A stretch of 64,000 bases of DNA from Glossina fuscipes (Eukaryota > Arthropoda > Insecta > Diptera > Glossinidae), in contig NW_023998630.1 of NCBI RefSeq assembly GCF_014805625.2, positions 118,292-182,291 on the forward strand, written 5' to 3'. Each line of letters starts with the position of its first letter. Position 1 is the stretch's first letter. Shown here piece after piece: positions 50,970 to 62,421 of the stretch. The notes beneath the pieces were generated by a model. The model was not told the origin of the DNA, searched no databases, and saw only the letters and a list, made by a program, of their open reading frames with translations. The position numbers and the translations under genes were made by a program.

Positions 50970-51722
50970 GCTTCTGTCAAAATGTTTGCAACACCCAGAA
51001 GGAGGCATCAGAGATCCCACATATATATATTCTTGATCAGCATCAAATTCTACATCGATAAGCATGCCCGTCTATCCGCCTGACAGTCTGTTTAATGAAT
51101 GAAGTTATCGAGTTCGACATTGGCAGCAGCATTAGAAGTCCTTGCGTGCAGGTCGCTATTGAAACTGGGTGAAATCGGTCGAAGTACACCTGTACAATGC
51201 AACGTAAAGTGAGAACACCTCTCTCTTGCAAAAGGAATAAAAAAATGTTTTTTGATCACTACTCATAAATTATGCATATAATGTAAATATGCAATAATTT
51301 CGACCGCGCCTAAACAATATTATAGTGTATCAAAATTAGGTGTTTCTTTCAATACCTTTATAAAGCGCAGAAACAAGTATTAAAATTCTTGGCGAATTTC
51401 AAATTTGGAGTGCACCTAAACATGTCCGTCTGTTAATCTGTCCATCTATCTATCTGCATTTGTGGTAAACATTCTCCCGTTCGCAAAAATGAATTTATCG
51501 CCTATAGATCTGCAAAAGAATTGAAATTTGAATTGACTAGAAGTTTTCCAACGACACGCCTACAATGCTTGATAAGACAAAAACTGTAATTTTGAAAATA
51601 AAATATCAGCCTCGCCCACTTCATATTATGGAGTATGAAAATGTAATTCTTTTCATTTTTTTTTAGCATAACGGTGATGGGTACAAAAATTCGGTCACGA
51701 CTGAATATATTGTCTGACTTGT
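50970..51722 (+). mobile_element. DINE/INE-1-like repeat, copy D (5' end incomplete)
   Basis: Begins inside the repeat at TCTGTCAAAATGTTTGCAAC, then ACATATATATATTCTTGATC and a CATGCCCGTCTATCCGCC block. A second module starts near 51,322 (TATAGTGTATCAAAATTAGG) with its own CATGTCCGTCTGTTAATC block. The 3' hairpin is TTCGGTC-AC-GACTGAA (51,689-51,705) followed by GACTTGTTT. Closest to copy C. Confidence 0.75.
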
Positions 51723-54330
51723 TTATTGTGCTGACATTTGATATAGCGATATGTGTTGGCGCAAGGGCGAGCGCTATTGGAAACTGTTTGGATCGGAACA
51801 CTTTTTCGACCAACCCTTACAAATAGGCTTTTCTTGGAAAGTCATTATATGAATAAGCGCAACAAACGAAGTGGCGTAGGCTATTCAAGAATGGGCCGGA
51901 ATCGAACCACATCGTTTTCGCTTATTAAAAGGATTTCCCTAGGTAATTTAATAATTTATTCTTTTTAGAATGCACCTCCTCATTATATCGGAAAGCTCGC
52001 ACATATTTTCTAAGGGAGACTTCTCTTATTTTTCTAACCGGAAATCTTATGTTCCTTGGATAATGAGTGGATGGTTTTTAAACACAATAAACAATCTTAA
52101 ACCTCTGTTCACCGCCGCCACTAGTTTACTAGCTTTACTAGTTTCTCTCTTTTTCTTTCCTCTTCTTTCTGACCATCGTTGATTACTGGTCATATAAGAA
52201 AAAAAGCTAAAGAACGCACATTCACGCTTTCTTAAAATTTTTAAAAATTCCGTTCAGCCCGAATGTTCCTTTTTACTTTTTTCTTACATCATTTTCCAAA
52301 TGCTGGATGTAATTCCTACGAAATACATTTCCGAGGTTCCATTAAGTATATGCGTTCTTATTCAGCGGGAATAGCGAAATCGATTTACGCAGGTTTTTTT
52401 CCTGACTTCAAGATTACATTTTATGTAATATTTGCTATCAAGTTCAGTAAAAATAAGTAAGATTAGTGCTTGCGTCCGCTTATTTTTAGCCAATTACCGA
52501 TCAATTTCTCCAATTTGAAGCCGATAATAAAATAATACGTTGCGTGATACGTCAATCGAACGTATAGGTTTCATTGTTGTCGACCACTTACAATGTGAAA
52601 TTTTATAAAGATACTCGCTTATATAAGACTATGAAAAAATCGAACCTAAAAATCAATCCGCGTAGAGATTGTGGGAATTGCACTTTTTGTTACCGTGAGA
52701 TATTGAAAGGTTTGCATTTCAATAAACTTGAAAATATTAGTAAGCATTGATCACCATATATGTTGTATTTTGTGGTACTAGATAATGTAAACTTATTACA
52801 CTTAGTGCTTATATAAAACTAAAGTTTTTTTTATACCTAAATAGACTTATCTCACTTTCAAATTGAACATTATACATTTGATTATATGTAACTCTCGATA
52901 TCCGAAAAGACACTATAGCTCTCTTAAGTATATATATTCATATATATATTTATTTTTTATATGTACACTAGATGAAATAGGAAAAAAAAAACTTCAAATA
53001 TTAGCAAAACTAAAATAATATAATTTAAGCGGCTTTATGTAGTTTATTATAAAAAAAATTTTTGTTGATGAACTTTCATTTGAAAATAATTTATTATTTA
53101 TTTATATTATAGATTACTTTCTAAATTATATTTTTGTTATATTTTTGTTTTCATTTTCATATTTTTGCTTTAGTTAAATTTTAGTTTTACTTACTTTCAT
53201 TTCTTTTTTTTTTTTTCTTTAAATGTAATTAAATTTAATGTAGTATATTTCAACCTACAACCCACGTAAAATAAGCAACGCCTTTAATAAACGATTTAAC
53301 TTTAAATGTTTGCTAACAATATTTAATAATTTACAAAACTCAAAATAAAAAACAACAACTCTTTAAGTAGATGAAACATTGTAGTTCGAAACATAAATAA
53401 AAGATTTCAGTCGAAGTAAATGCTCTCGTTTCTAACGTATTGTTTTAATTTAATGCTATTCTCGTGTAATTTACTTAAGCATTTCTAAATAAAGTTGAAA
53501 TAAAAATTTCTTTTCTTATTTTTATTGTTTATTTTTACTAAGAAAAATTCTAAGATAATAATATTTCGTTTTGCATATACATGTAAACATTGTTATGTTT
53601 GTTGCTAACAAACAAACTTATTAAATATTCATATCATATATTCTGATACTCAAATTTTCGGAGGAGAACGCAGAAGCAAAAAGAAGATGATATCAGGCGG
53701 AATATGTATTTCCATTTCGTAGACACAGACTGGTGAAGAGAGAAAGAGCGGGAGAGAGAGAGAGAGAGAGAAAGAGATTGAGAAAGAGAGAGAGAAAGAG
53801 ATTGATATCGTTTTGCTCATCTACTTTTATTCCTTAAAACAAAATATTATATTTTGTCAGTTTGCAATGGTTGTAAATTACAAGCATATCGTGCATACAT
53901 AGTTGCATACATAAATTAATATGCATGTGTTTGCACACCTTTTATAATTCATTGTGAAATGCTAAGCTGTTACAATAAATTTCTAGAGTAAAGTGTCAAG
54001 AATTTCTATTTCAACCCTCGTCTAAAAGTTGTCAGTGTTATCTTTTTTCACATCTATAATAATATTTCATAGAAATTCCTTTTATTCGCTGTGCACTGGA
54101 TGTAAAGAATATCCGAAAAGACTTGAATGAATATAACATTTTTGTTTTTTTTTTTTCTTAATTTTTTTCTTCTTGAACTCTCGTCTCTAAGGATTGTAGC
54201 ATAATTTACTATTGCCCTTAAGCATAAAGAATGTTAAAAAAAAGAATTCTTTTTAGTCTTTGCTAAATAATATTTCAATTGGTTTTGTTGTGTATTGCTG
54301 TTGTTTTTGTTTTTGATGTTATATTTTTGC
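51723..54330. other. AT-rich non-coding stretch downstream of the beat gene
   Basis: Contains a GA-rich microsatellite at 53,735-53,803 and T-rich runs. The last part lies just beyond the beat poly(A) signal. No other gene recognised. Confidence 0.45.
53735..53803. repeat. GA-rich microsatellite
   Basis: Imperfect AG run interrupted by AAAGAGATTG units. Confidence 0.85.
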
Positions 54331-54336
54331 TTTATT
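54331..54336 (-). terminator. Candidate poly(A) signal of the beat gene
   Basis: AATAAA on the minus strand, about 25 bases after the TGA stop at 54,362-54,364. It would give a very short 3' UTR; longer forms using later signals are possible. Confidence 0.5.
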
Positions 54337-54361
54337 AGCCTAAAATCCATAACGTTTACTG

Positions 54362-54738
54362 TCAGTTCTCCTTTTTGTTGTTATTTGCTTGTGAATGTTT
54401 TTGTTTTCTTTGCAACCATTTCAATAAATACGAAAGTGTGGCTTGACTGTTGGCTGCTGTTGCTTTTGCTGTTGTTCTACTTATATGTTGTTCTACTTGC
54501 TGTTTTTGTTGCTGGTAGTGAATGTTATGTTTGCTGTGTTTATTTACTTTTCTATTTAACCCATTGTCTATTTTTGCATTTGTTATTTGTTGTTGTCCAA
54601 ACAATTGTCGCAACAATTGTAGAATTTCTTGCAAAGCGTACCATAGAAATGGTAGTGTTGTTAAATGCGGCCACAGGCGCAAGCATGTAGCGAAGTGTGC
54701 GGCCGTTGAGCCATTGGCATTTAAAGAAGACATATCAC
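54362..54738 (-). CDS. beat-family protein, terminal exon
   Basis: Last coding exon. The acceptor is a TATTTAG just above 54,738; two bases complete the Gly codon left by the previous exon, then DMSSLNANGSTAAHF follows. Next comes a moderately hydrophobic stretch (CLRLWPHLTTLPFLWYALQE, then ILQLL), perhaps a membrane or GPI-signal segment as many Beat proteins have a hydrophobic C-terminus. A long polar tail follows, rich in Gln, Asn and Lys, unlike a standard GPI signal, which ends soon after the hydrophobic part. Stop TGA at 54,362-54,364. The long plus-strand Leu/Phe-rich frame here is its antisense shadow. Confidence 0.75.
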
Positions 54739-54937
54739 CTAAATATGAAATAAAAATAGTAATGTATGCATAGTTTTAAATAAAGATAAAAAGAAATGCT
54801 CAAAAAATATGCGAAAATATACATAATATGAAGTTAATTAAGTAAATAAAGCATACCAAGTAAAAATTAGGATTTTATTTCTTTAATTCGGTGTTTATGT
54901 CTTTAATTTTTTTTTTTTGTAAATTTAAACAACTTAC

Positions 54938-55136
54938 CCTTTATGTGGGTTATATGGGCCGATCGATCTCGTACATCGTCATTTTCATTATCGTCCTCAT
55001 CTTCTAAATCGAAATAATCATCCGAAAAGGAATTAATTAAATTTACTTCATTGGGTCGAGCCACTTGGCGGTCTTCTTCGATTGACTTTTCCGTGGACTT
55101 CCAGTAAACATCGTGGATATGGGCGGTGCAACGTAT
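54938..55136 (-). CDS. beat-family protein, exon with end of Ig domain 2 and acidic tract
   Basis: The acceptor (CATAAG) just above 55,136 and donor (GG|GTAAGT) at 54,938 fit. 199 bp, phase 0 in and phase 1 out. It begins IRCTAHIHDVYWKSTEKSIE, which supplies the second Cys of the Ig domain and the YW(K)S motif typical of Beat proteins. It then runs into a linker with a strongly acidic block (DDYFDLEDEDDNENDD). Separated from the terminal exon by a 199-bp intron. Confidence 0.88.
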
Positions 55137-55634
55137 CTTATGTGTATAATAAGGAATAAAAATAGCTCTTAAATTTTTGTTTTTCTACCATGATTTCGCT
55201 TCTGCAATATCTCACTGAGAAGACTAGTGTGAAATATGCTTATCTAATAAATCATACAATAACATCAGCTGTTCTTGGCTTAGTTTCTGATACTCTCCTT
55301 TACTTTAAGGCGGACTATGAAAAAGAAAGCCACAAAAACAATTAACTAGAAAATCTTCGAAAAAGAAGATTTTAAACTTTGGTCTTTTTTCAAGTCAAGC
55401 AATTTAAAGTATGTTTTACTTCGTTTTCTCTTTTGTGTGACCATATGATGCAATTCATATATGGTATAAATGCAGCATTGCGTTCACATTTTTTTAAAAC
55501 TCTCTATATTCTTTCATTTTGTCATTATATGTTATATATTTATTAATGGTTGCCTACTTTACGATTTTCATTTATTTAAGCCCTTTTATTTTTTAACTTT
55601 TAGTAGACTTAAATTGTCGAAACTATATACTTAC

Positions 55635-55754
55635 TTTTAGTTTGCCGCGTATAAAATGCTGTGGCGTTACAACGAAGTGTATACCGGATATTACAGTTTC
55701 TAAATCACGCAAATCCTTAATGGGTTTATGTTGACGCACGTAAGATGGATTGGT
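55635..55754 (-). CDS. beat-family protein, exon with middle of Ig domain 2
   Basis: The acceptor (TTTTAAG) just above 55,754 and donor (A|GTAAGT) at 55,635 bound exactly 40 codons, phase 0 both sides. It encodes YVRQHKPIKDLRDLETVISG and then IHFVVTPQHFIRGKLK. The pattern LET..SGIHFVV...HF..GKLK is the Beat-family segment before the second Ig cysteine. Exact phase agreement with both neighbouring exons supports the model. The intron to the next exon is 498 bp. Confidence 0.88.
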
Positions 55755-55891
55755 CTTAAAAGCAGAAAAAAGCAACAAATAAGAGATAATATTATATATT
55801 GTAACATTATCTATCGCTCAAATATATAAAAATTGTGTTCTAACCTCCAAAAATTTTTAATGAACGAACATCTGTGAAAATCTGTGAGTTA

Positions 55892-56592
55892 TTTTTATAC
55901 CTATCACGGAAGTTTGACGGGTATGTTAATTTGGCCAAACGTTTGCAACGCCCAGAAGGAAATATTAAAGTCCCCATAAAGGTTTAATCATGTCCGTCTG
56001 TTCGTCTGTGTAATGTCTGTTTTAAATATTTTTCTGGCCACAAAAACGAAGCTATTGACTTCAAATTTGCCAAAAACTTTGGAAGTTTTTGCACGCAGGT
56101 TGGTATTGACAATGGGCCAAATTGGTCAGAGAAGAAGTCCACAGTGGAGCGTAACCTGAACGCAACTTTGTTTTTCTGAACACAAATTTTTGGTTATTTT
56201 CACGTCACTCAGAAGTTTTAAAAGTTAGAAGGATGAAATTTTCCACGTTTAGTTTATGAAATAATCTACTCTTTACCTGCAAAAATGGAAAAAATCGTCC
56301 ATAGCCACACAAAGTTACAAGTGATTAAATTTTCTTTTTTTTCACTTTTTTGAGGTTTTATGTTTATTTATCAGAAGGCAAACAAGACAGAATATTTAAA
56401 ACTATTTTTTACATTCCTCAACTGAAGATATATTATCTGCCTAAAAATCAGTTAATTCTAAAATGAAAACGGTAAACATTGCGATTAATTGTTTCTTAAT
56501 AATATCAGCGATATGAATAAAAAAGAAGATTATAGATGAATGTGGTCGGTATGCGAGGTTCGACCCGTGCGGAATATAATCTGCTTATATGC
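55892..56592 (+). mobile_element. DINE/INE-1-like repeat, copy E
   Basis: Starts ATTTTTATACCTATCACGGA and contains CCAAACGTTTGCAACGCCCA, CATGTCCGTCTGTTCGTCTG and ACTTCAAATTTGCCAAAAAC. Like copy A it has CACTTTTTTGAGGTTTTATG, and it ends GAGGTTCGACCCGTGCGGAA. Lies inside the beat intron, opposite to the gene's strand. Confidence 0.7.
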
Positions 56593-58189
56593 TTTTTCTT
56601 CGAAGGCAAACGTATACATATGTTTGAGTAACAACGTCGGGCCGCGAATGTAGAATGCAATGTGTGTGTTCTTTTAAGTCTTATGTAACACAAGTCATAT
56701 AATATGCAAAGCAATGTCACTCACATATCAACCTTATAGGCGGGAAAGGCCGCCCACAACGCATCCTACAACTAATACCGTCATTCATTCATTTTCGTAA
56801 GAATTGCTCAGCAGAATAAACAATACGTCAACTAACGTGCTCCAAATCTAGCAAACTTCATTTAATTGTCAAACAAGTTTTTATTTTTCAGTTGCTTCAG
56901 TTTTTCTTTCCTATAGCTAACGGAAATTGATTTTCCAAAAAATAATAATCACTACTACGTTTTGGGTATATGTGATCGTTGGTATGGAGAATAAATCTGA
57001 CTCGCGTAGCTTTAAATAAGGGGAGCTACTATCAATTTTCGTGTCTAAAAATTCGAGACAATAAAAATTTTTGATCCATGCCCATGTACTTGCCATTCAG
57101 TCTATATTTACCAATAACTTACTTGAACTATATCATTATGCACTAAGCGATCTTGGAAACACTGTCCGGCGTCTTTTTGATCACTTTAAGCTATTTAACC
57201 CTGAATTAAAATTTAATACTGGAAATAAGTATATAAGAATAATGAGTAATTGTGGTCTTTTTTGATAGGTACACACAATTATTCTTTCTCATTGTTTTTC
57301 TTCTCCAAACATTGCAGTCAGTTAACTAATTACAGTAATTGAGTACATTAACAAGAACAACAGGAAGGAGAAAACTTAAAGCAGAAAAAGTTACCGTGCT
57401 TAAATATTTCATTTTAAGAGCAGAATATAGTGAGAAAGTGTAATTAACACACGAAAAGTTTCCTTCTTCTCTTTTGTTATGGATATATATATATAAAGTT
57501 AATTTTTTTTCTGTTTAACTTTGGAACTATCTGAAAACAATTTTAGTAGGTTTCATTTTAAGAGTGTTTACTAAAACGAGATTACATTCGGTTTAGCCTA
57601 GATTTTCTGATACGTACCTCTTATCGATGTATACTGCGTTTAACAAAAATATATTTCTAGTGAACAACGTGCCACATAAAATTTAAGTGCATATTTACTA
57701 ATTACTTCAAGTTTGGAATTTCCGATTCAGGTTAATTGTTTATTTTTTTCCTTTGAACATTTAGGAGCGAGCCAGACTCATTTCAGATTTATTGCCCCAA
57801 TTGTAAAAGTTAAGACCAAATATTTCAAGATTTGTTGGCCGTTTAACGAATAAATGGACAAAACAGAGAGAGAAACCGAAGTAAAGACAAATGAATAAAA
57901 CTACAGCTGTAGCTAAACCCAGAATCGCAGTCCCTGATTAAAATGTATATGTGTTACGGGATTTATTGAAAGGAACGACAATATAGTTATTCTTCAATTA
58001 TGATCAGATGCACCCACTATGTCCACTCAGAGTCCCTCACTAATTAAGAATATATAGCTATATCGTCCACTCTTAGGTTCAAAAACAATTAAAAGTATTA
58101 CAGAGAGCTATTACATACTATTACATAACTTAAACCACTTTATACGGCTTTTCATTTTTAAAATAAGGAATAACCTGGGAAGAAAAAGC

Positions 58190-58350
58190 GGTCCCAAATC
58201 GTTGGGTGTACCGAATTTCATCGAAATGTCTCAAAAATTACGAGCTGTAGGTTGGACACAAGAATACAAGACACACAAGTTTGGAAATGCTTCCAGAATT
58301 GATTAATTTAATAGTAGATAGGTCTATCCCAAGTTCTTCCAGCTATTGTA
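58190..58350. mobile_element. Foldback right-arm fragment
   Basis: GTGTACCGAATTTCATCGAA, TCTCAAAAATTACGAGCTGT, AGGTTGGACACAAGAATACA and a degraded GATAGGTCTATCC end match the outer right arm at 22,030-22,197. A related inner-arm piece is at 58,755-58,845, and another at 61,690-61,765. Confidence 0.5.
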
Positions 58351-60130
58351 CACATCCGTGCATACTGAATATGCCCTTGTAACCCAATAGGTGTTGGGTA
58401 TCAGAAAGTAAAAACATTATCGTCGGAAAGCACCGACCAGCAAACGCGCAAAACCATTTCGCCTGATGCTAATTCTCATTTATTTTCGTGATAAGAGATG
58501 ATGCATTAAGTCAACGTAAAGCAGAGTTTGTTGCCTGTCTTTCCTTATATTAAATGGCCTCCAAAAGAAGACGTACGTTTCCGAATTTGCTGCAATTAAT
58601 TTTGATGGCAAATGATTACTATGGACCATTTTTCACCATAAAGTACGTTACTAAAAATTGCATCATTTGGGCATATAGAGACTTACTTTTTCTGGGAAAT
58701 ACAAAAATTCGAACATCCGATCAAAATTTTTTCCATAAATTTTATTTGTAGCTGTTACACAGTGAATTTTGTTGAAAAATTTTAGAAACTGCAAATTTTT
58801 CTCGTTTAGCCACATTTCAAAATAAGGCGTTCTGCTAAGAGTAAACTCTTAATTTAGGCTATCCTGTTAAGTTTACGCCTGCTCTTTAGATTAAAAGTAG
58901 TCTTAATGTCATTTGGGCACGTTTCAAAAAACTATTGTAAATGAGGCTTCAACGAAGGCAGACACGAAAAACTGGTTGGTTGTTTGTCTTCTCTAATTTT
59001 TATAAGTGTAAGATCACAAAGTCATTTCAATGAATCGGCTTTGGTGGTCGCCTTATTAGCAGATTGGTGGAAAGATCAACAAAAATTTGTGAGAATTCCA
59101 AAAATTAAAAGGGTTAGCAGAAATACGAAATGAAATGTGTTGTTCATGGCTTCTTTTAATAAGGCTTATAAGCGGAGGATTTGTTTAGGACAAGAGAGCT
59201 TGAATCGTGATATTCAGAGAAAGATGTTTGTCGAGTGTGTATGCCCACAGACGATTAGAGGTTATGGAACTGAAACTTTAGTTTCTGAAAATAAGTTCCT
59301 TTAAAACCATATAAATACTTTTTTGTAATTAGTCTCTAATTTAGTAAGACGCCTACGTTATGTATGATCTGTTGACCGATCAACCTAAAATCTTCAAATT
59401 AATTTTAAATAATAAAGTCTTTATTTTGCCTGTCCAGTATAAAGCGAAAGCTATGCGCTTGCTAATCAAATTACCTCGACCACTACGACATTTACGACAC
59501 CTAATAAGTCCAGCCCGTTAAAATGCAATTATTAATTTTGCTTCCCCAAGCTTGATTACTAGTCTTGATTGCTTAAATGATCTTATAACTTGACTGATCG
59601 ATATAAAAAAGTTTTAATTACATTTCTTATTAAATTAAAAAAAGACTGGATTTTTTTCATTTTGAAAAGTAATTTAAATCTTGAAGCACAAAAGTCATCA
59701 ATTATTCTAGAAATGCATATGAAATCAGAAAAAACATAAATAAACCTTTTTAGGAAATAAAACCATCTGGGAAATTTCCTCTTCCCAAACCAAGAGAAAA
59801 GTTCTAAATCGTAAATAACAGAATCAGTATTTAGAGAAAATAAGAAGAGAGAATACTTTTCTGTTGAATTTTTTGAAAATTTGTTGTACCAGATATTAGT
59901 GAACAACAAAATAACAAAGGGACGGAGAAGAGAAAACTCTATGTTAAAAACAAAACTTTACAATTGTCGCATAAAACCAACCATAACCTCTTAATACTCA
60001 CACAAACAAAAGCATAATTGTGTATCGAGAAATTTTTTTACTTACAAATGTTCAAGGAAAAAGTAAATGAACGTAGAAGGAGAACAAGCATACAATACAA
60101 AGCTTCGTTAAGCCTTGTAAGGAAAAGAAA

Positions 60131-60134
<4 letters not shown>

Positions 60135-60184
<50 letters not shown>
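60135..60184. repeat. (TA)n microsatellite
   Basis: About 25 uninterrupted TA units, the longest pure microsatellite in the window. Confidence 0.95.
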
Positions 60185-60189
<5 letters not shown>

Positions 60190-62287
60190 TCGGCATATTG
60201 CATTAACCTATAAACTTTCACACCAACACTGTCGTAATAATAATACCAGTTACGATCGCTAGGCTACCGTTACCACGCTAAGTATGAACAGCAAGTGGTA
60301 AAGACCGGAAATTCAAGTAAATGCAAGTTCCATACAGATTGAAAACTTTCTCATGGTCTCTCATGTACTCTGCCTGGCGTGTGTTTTTCATGCAATACAA
60401 ACAACATATGCTAAGGTATAAAAATACACATTTTGCGGTTACAACATGCCAACATATAAAAGGAAGCCCCGCACATAATCCTTGCGTATACAACGTGTGC
60501 TCGTGTGGTAGCCGGTAATGGAAGTAATGTGACTTTTAATTTGACACCTTTATAAATGACAATGAAACTATTAGTTTGGTTTGGGGGTGGGAGGTTACCA
60601 AGACATTGTTCTTGTTATTGCTATTTTTTATTTCGCTGACAATAGTATACGCTCGTGAAAAAAATATTACAAACAAAATGTATCCATTCTTTGACGTTTA
60701 TATAGCTTTCGGGCGAGAGCGAAAAGAACATGTAAGGCTGTAATAACATTTAACTTTCAAACTAGACGGGTATGCAATAGTCTCTGGCTTTTTTAAAAAC
60801 TTTTTTCCTTCTTCTCCATTCTTTTTATTTACTTTATAATACTTGCTGAATTTTCATTTTTCGCAAAAAAAAAAAACTTTTACCATGTCTTTTGAAGTGT
60901 CTTTCTTTTCAAAATGTTCTTTTTTTACTTCTTTTTCTGTATAAGCCTCAAGTGATGTTGCTGTTGAGGTATTATTGTTGGTAGTTTTTATACTTAACCC
61001 ATGAAAAGGTTATACTTACTATATACCTGTGTACTTGAGTTCAGTATTTGCGATCTCATATTGTAGATCGATCTAATTCTCTCTTTTAATTTGTTTTTCT
61101 GTATCCCTGGTTTTGTGAATGGCATTTTTTAAGTGTTAGAAATTAATTTCAACAATTAAAAGTTGGCAACTGCTACACATCAAGCTTAACAATAAAATTA
61201 AAGCTTTAAAATACAGTAACGGCTGCATTTTTTTGAGATGTAAATATCGGGCTAAAATATAAGTTTCTTACTTACTTTCACATACTAAACCAGATGCCCG
61301 CTTTATTCGATGGGAAGACTTGGTTTGATTTCTATACGACCCGCGTATCTTTGTTCTTAATCAACGACGGACTTTTCGAAAGCTTTAATAGTTGCCATCA
61401 GTAGAATAATTGCTTCCATCGATTCTATTTGGCGGAAGGCAGCGCATATTTGACAAGTGCCGTAAGGCAAATAGAACTTCCTACTTTAGATCTTTTGCAG
61501 TCATTTTTTTAAATTGTTTTTTTTATTGGATATATTTCCAACGCATTAGGTTTTCAAACGTTTATAAAGGAAAGGAAATTTACATCGACTATAGCTTTAT
61601 TTATTCTTGACCGGAGTAAAAAGTGGAATCGTTCGTTGAAATCGAGATTAAGATCCGAATATTTTGTCTAAAAGAACTAAAAACAAAAACGCTGTAGGCG
61701 TTATATGGGAAGTGCTCGGAAATGTCGTCCGATTAGTATCATTTTCAATAGTGTTCGACAGTGGTCGACATTCATTTTCTAAAAGGCATATATACTGATG
61801 TTATTCAAAGAGTGTTAGGTATAAAAAGCCTACACATAGATCCAATTTTTAACCTTTATAACAAATAATATTAATTACATACGCCCCTTAATTTCAAAAA
61901 ACGGCATAGTCCCACCCATAGGCTTGTGTACACTTTCCGAGAAACAAAATTGCTGTTTAACTGGGCCGTTTACTTAAAAAGTACTTCGAAATTGAAATAT
62001 CTACGTTAGTCGGTACATGAGCGATACAAGGCGAACGTGTTCGCATTATATCTTATAATAAAATGTGGCGGTGGTATTGAAAGATTCGACCCAAACTCCT
62101 GTTTTTTCTTGAGATATACTTAAAGTTTCACTTTTGCCCAATTCAAGTTAGTAAACATTAATAACATTTTCTAGTTACACATGATATTATGAGCAGATGC
62201 TGGGTAATTTTTTAAAAAACACACTGATGTGCGCACATTTTTAAACAATAACATCTCAAAACTGTGAAGGCTTTCTTCAAAACTTAC

Positions 62288-62421
62288 CTCATAACCATTT
62301 ATTGTCCATGTTATGTTTGCAGCCGGTCTGGAATGAGCTGATGTACAATTGCCGCGTATTATATCGCCGACGTGGTAACGTGACTTAATACCTGTTATGA
62401 TGGGCTCTTTGCCGGGTACTA
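62288..62421 (-). CDS. beat-family protein, exon with start of Ig domain 2
   Basis: The acceptor (TTTGCTTTCAG) just above 62,421 and donor (GAG|GTAAGT) at 62,288 bound 134 bp. Two bases finish a Val codon, then VPGKEPIITGIKSRYHVGD, GNCTSAHSRPAANITW and TINGYE follow. The pattern VPxxxPxIxG...Y..GD...NCTS..SRPAANxTWxINGxE is diagnostic of the Beat (beaten path) family second Ig domain, with the first Ig cysteine in GNCTS. Beat proteins are neuronal cell-surface or secreted proteins that bind Side-family receptors and guide motor axons. The first Ig domain, signal peptide and start codon are not in the window. Which of the numbered beat genes this is cannot be settled from these exons. Confidence 0.92.

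Larger units (their letters stand above)
55755..62287 (-). other. 6.5-kb beat intron filled with repeats
   Basis: Bounded by the GTAAGT donor at 62,287 and the TTTTAAG acceptor at 55,755. It contains DINE copy E (55,892-56,592), foldback arm pieces at about 58,190-58,350, 58,755-58,845 and 61,690-61,765, and a perfect (TA)n run at 60,135-60,184. Frames inside are short and unrecognised. A large intron within the second Ig domain is plausible for neuronal surface genes. Confidence 0.7.

Noticed and set aside
54295..54690. 131-codon plus-strand frame rich in Leu and Phe, looking like a membrane protein
   Set aside because: It is the antisense of the Gln/Asn/Lys-rich tail in the last beat exon.
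60018..60206. 62-codon frame ending in a YIYIYI run
   Set aside because: The run is the translation of the (TA)n microsatellite.
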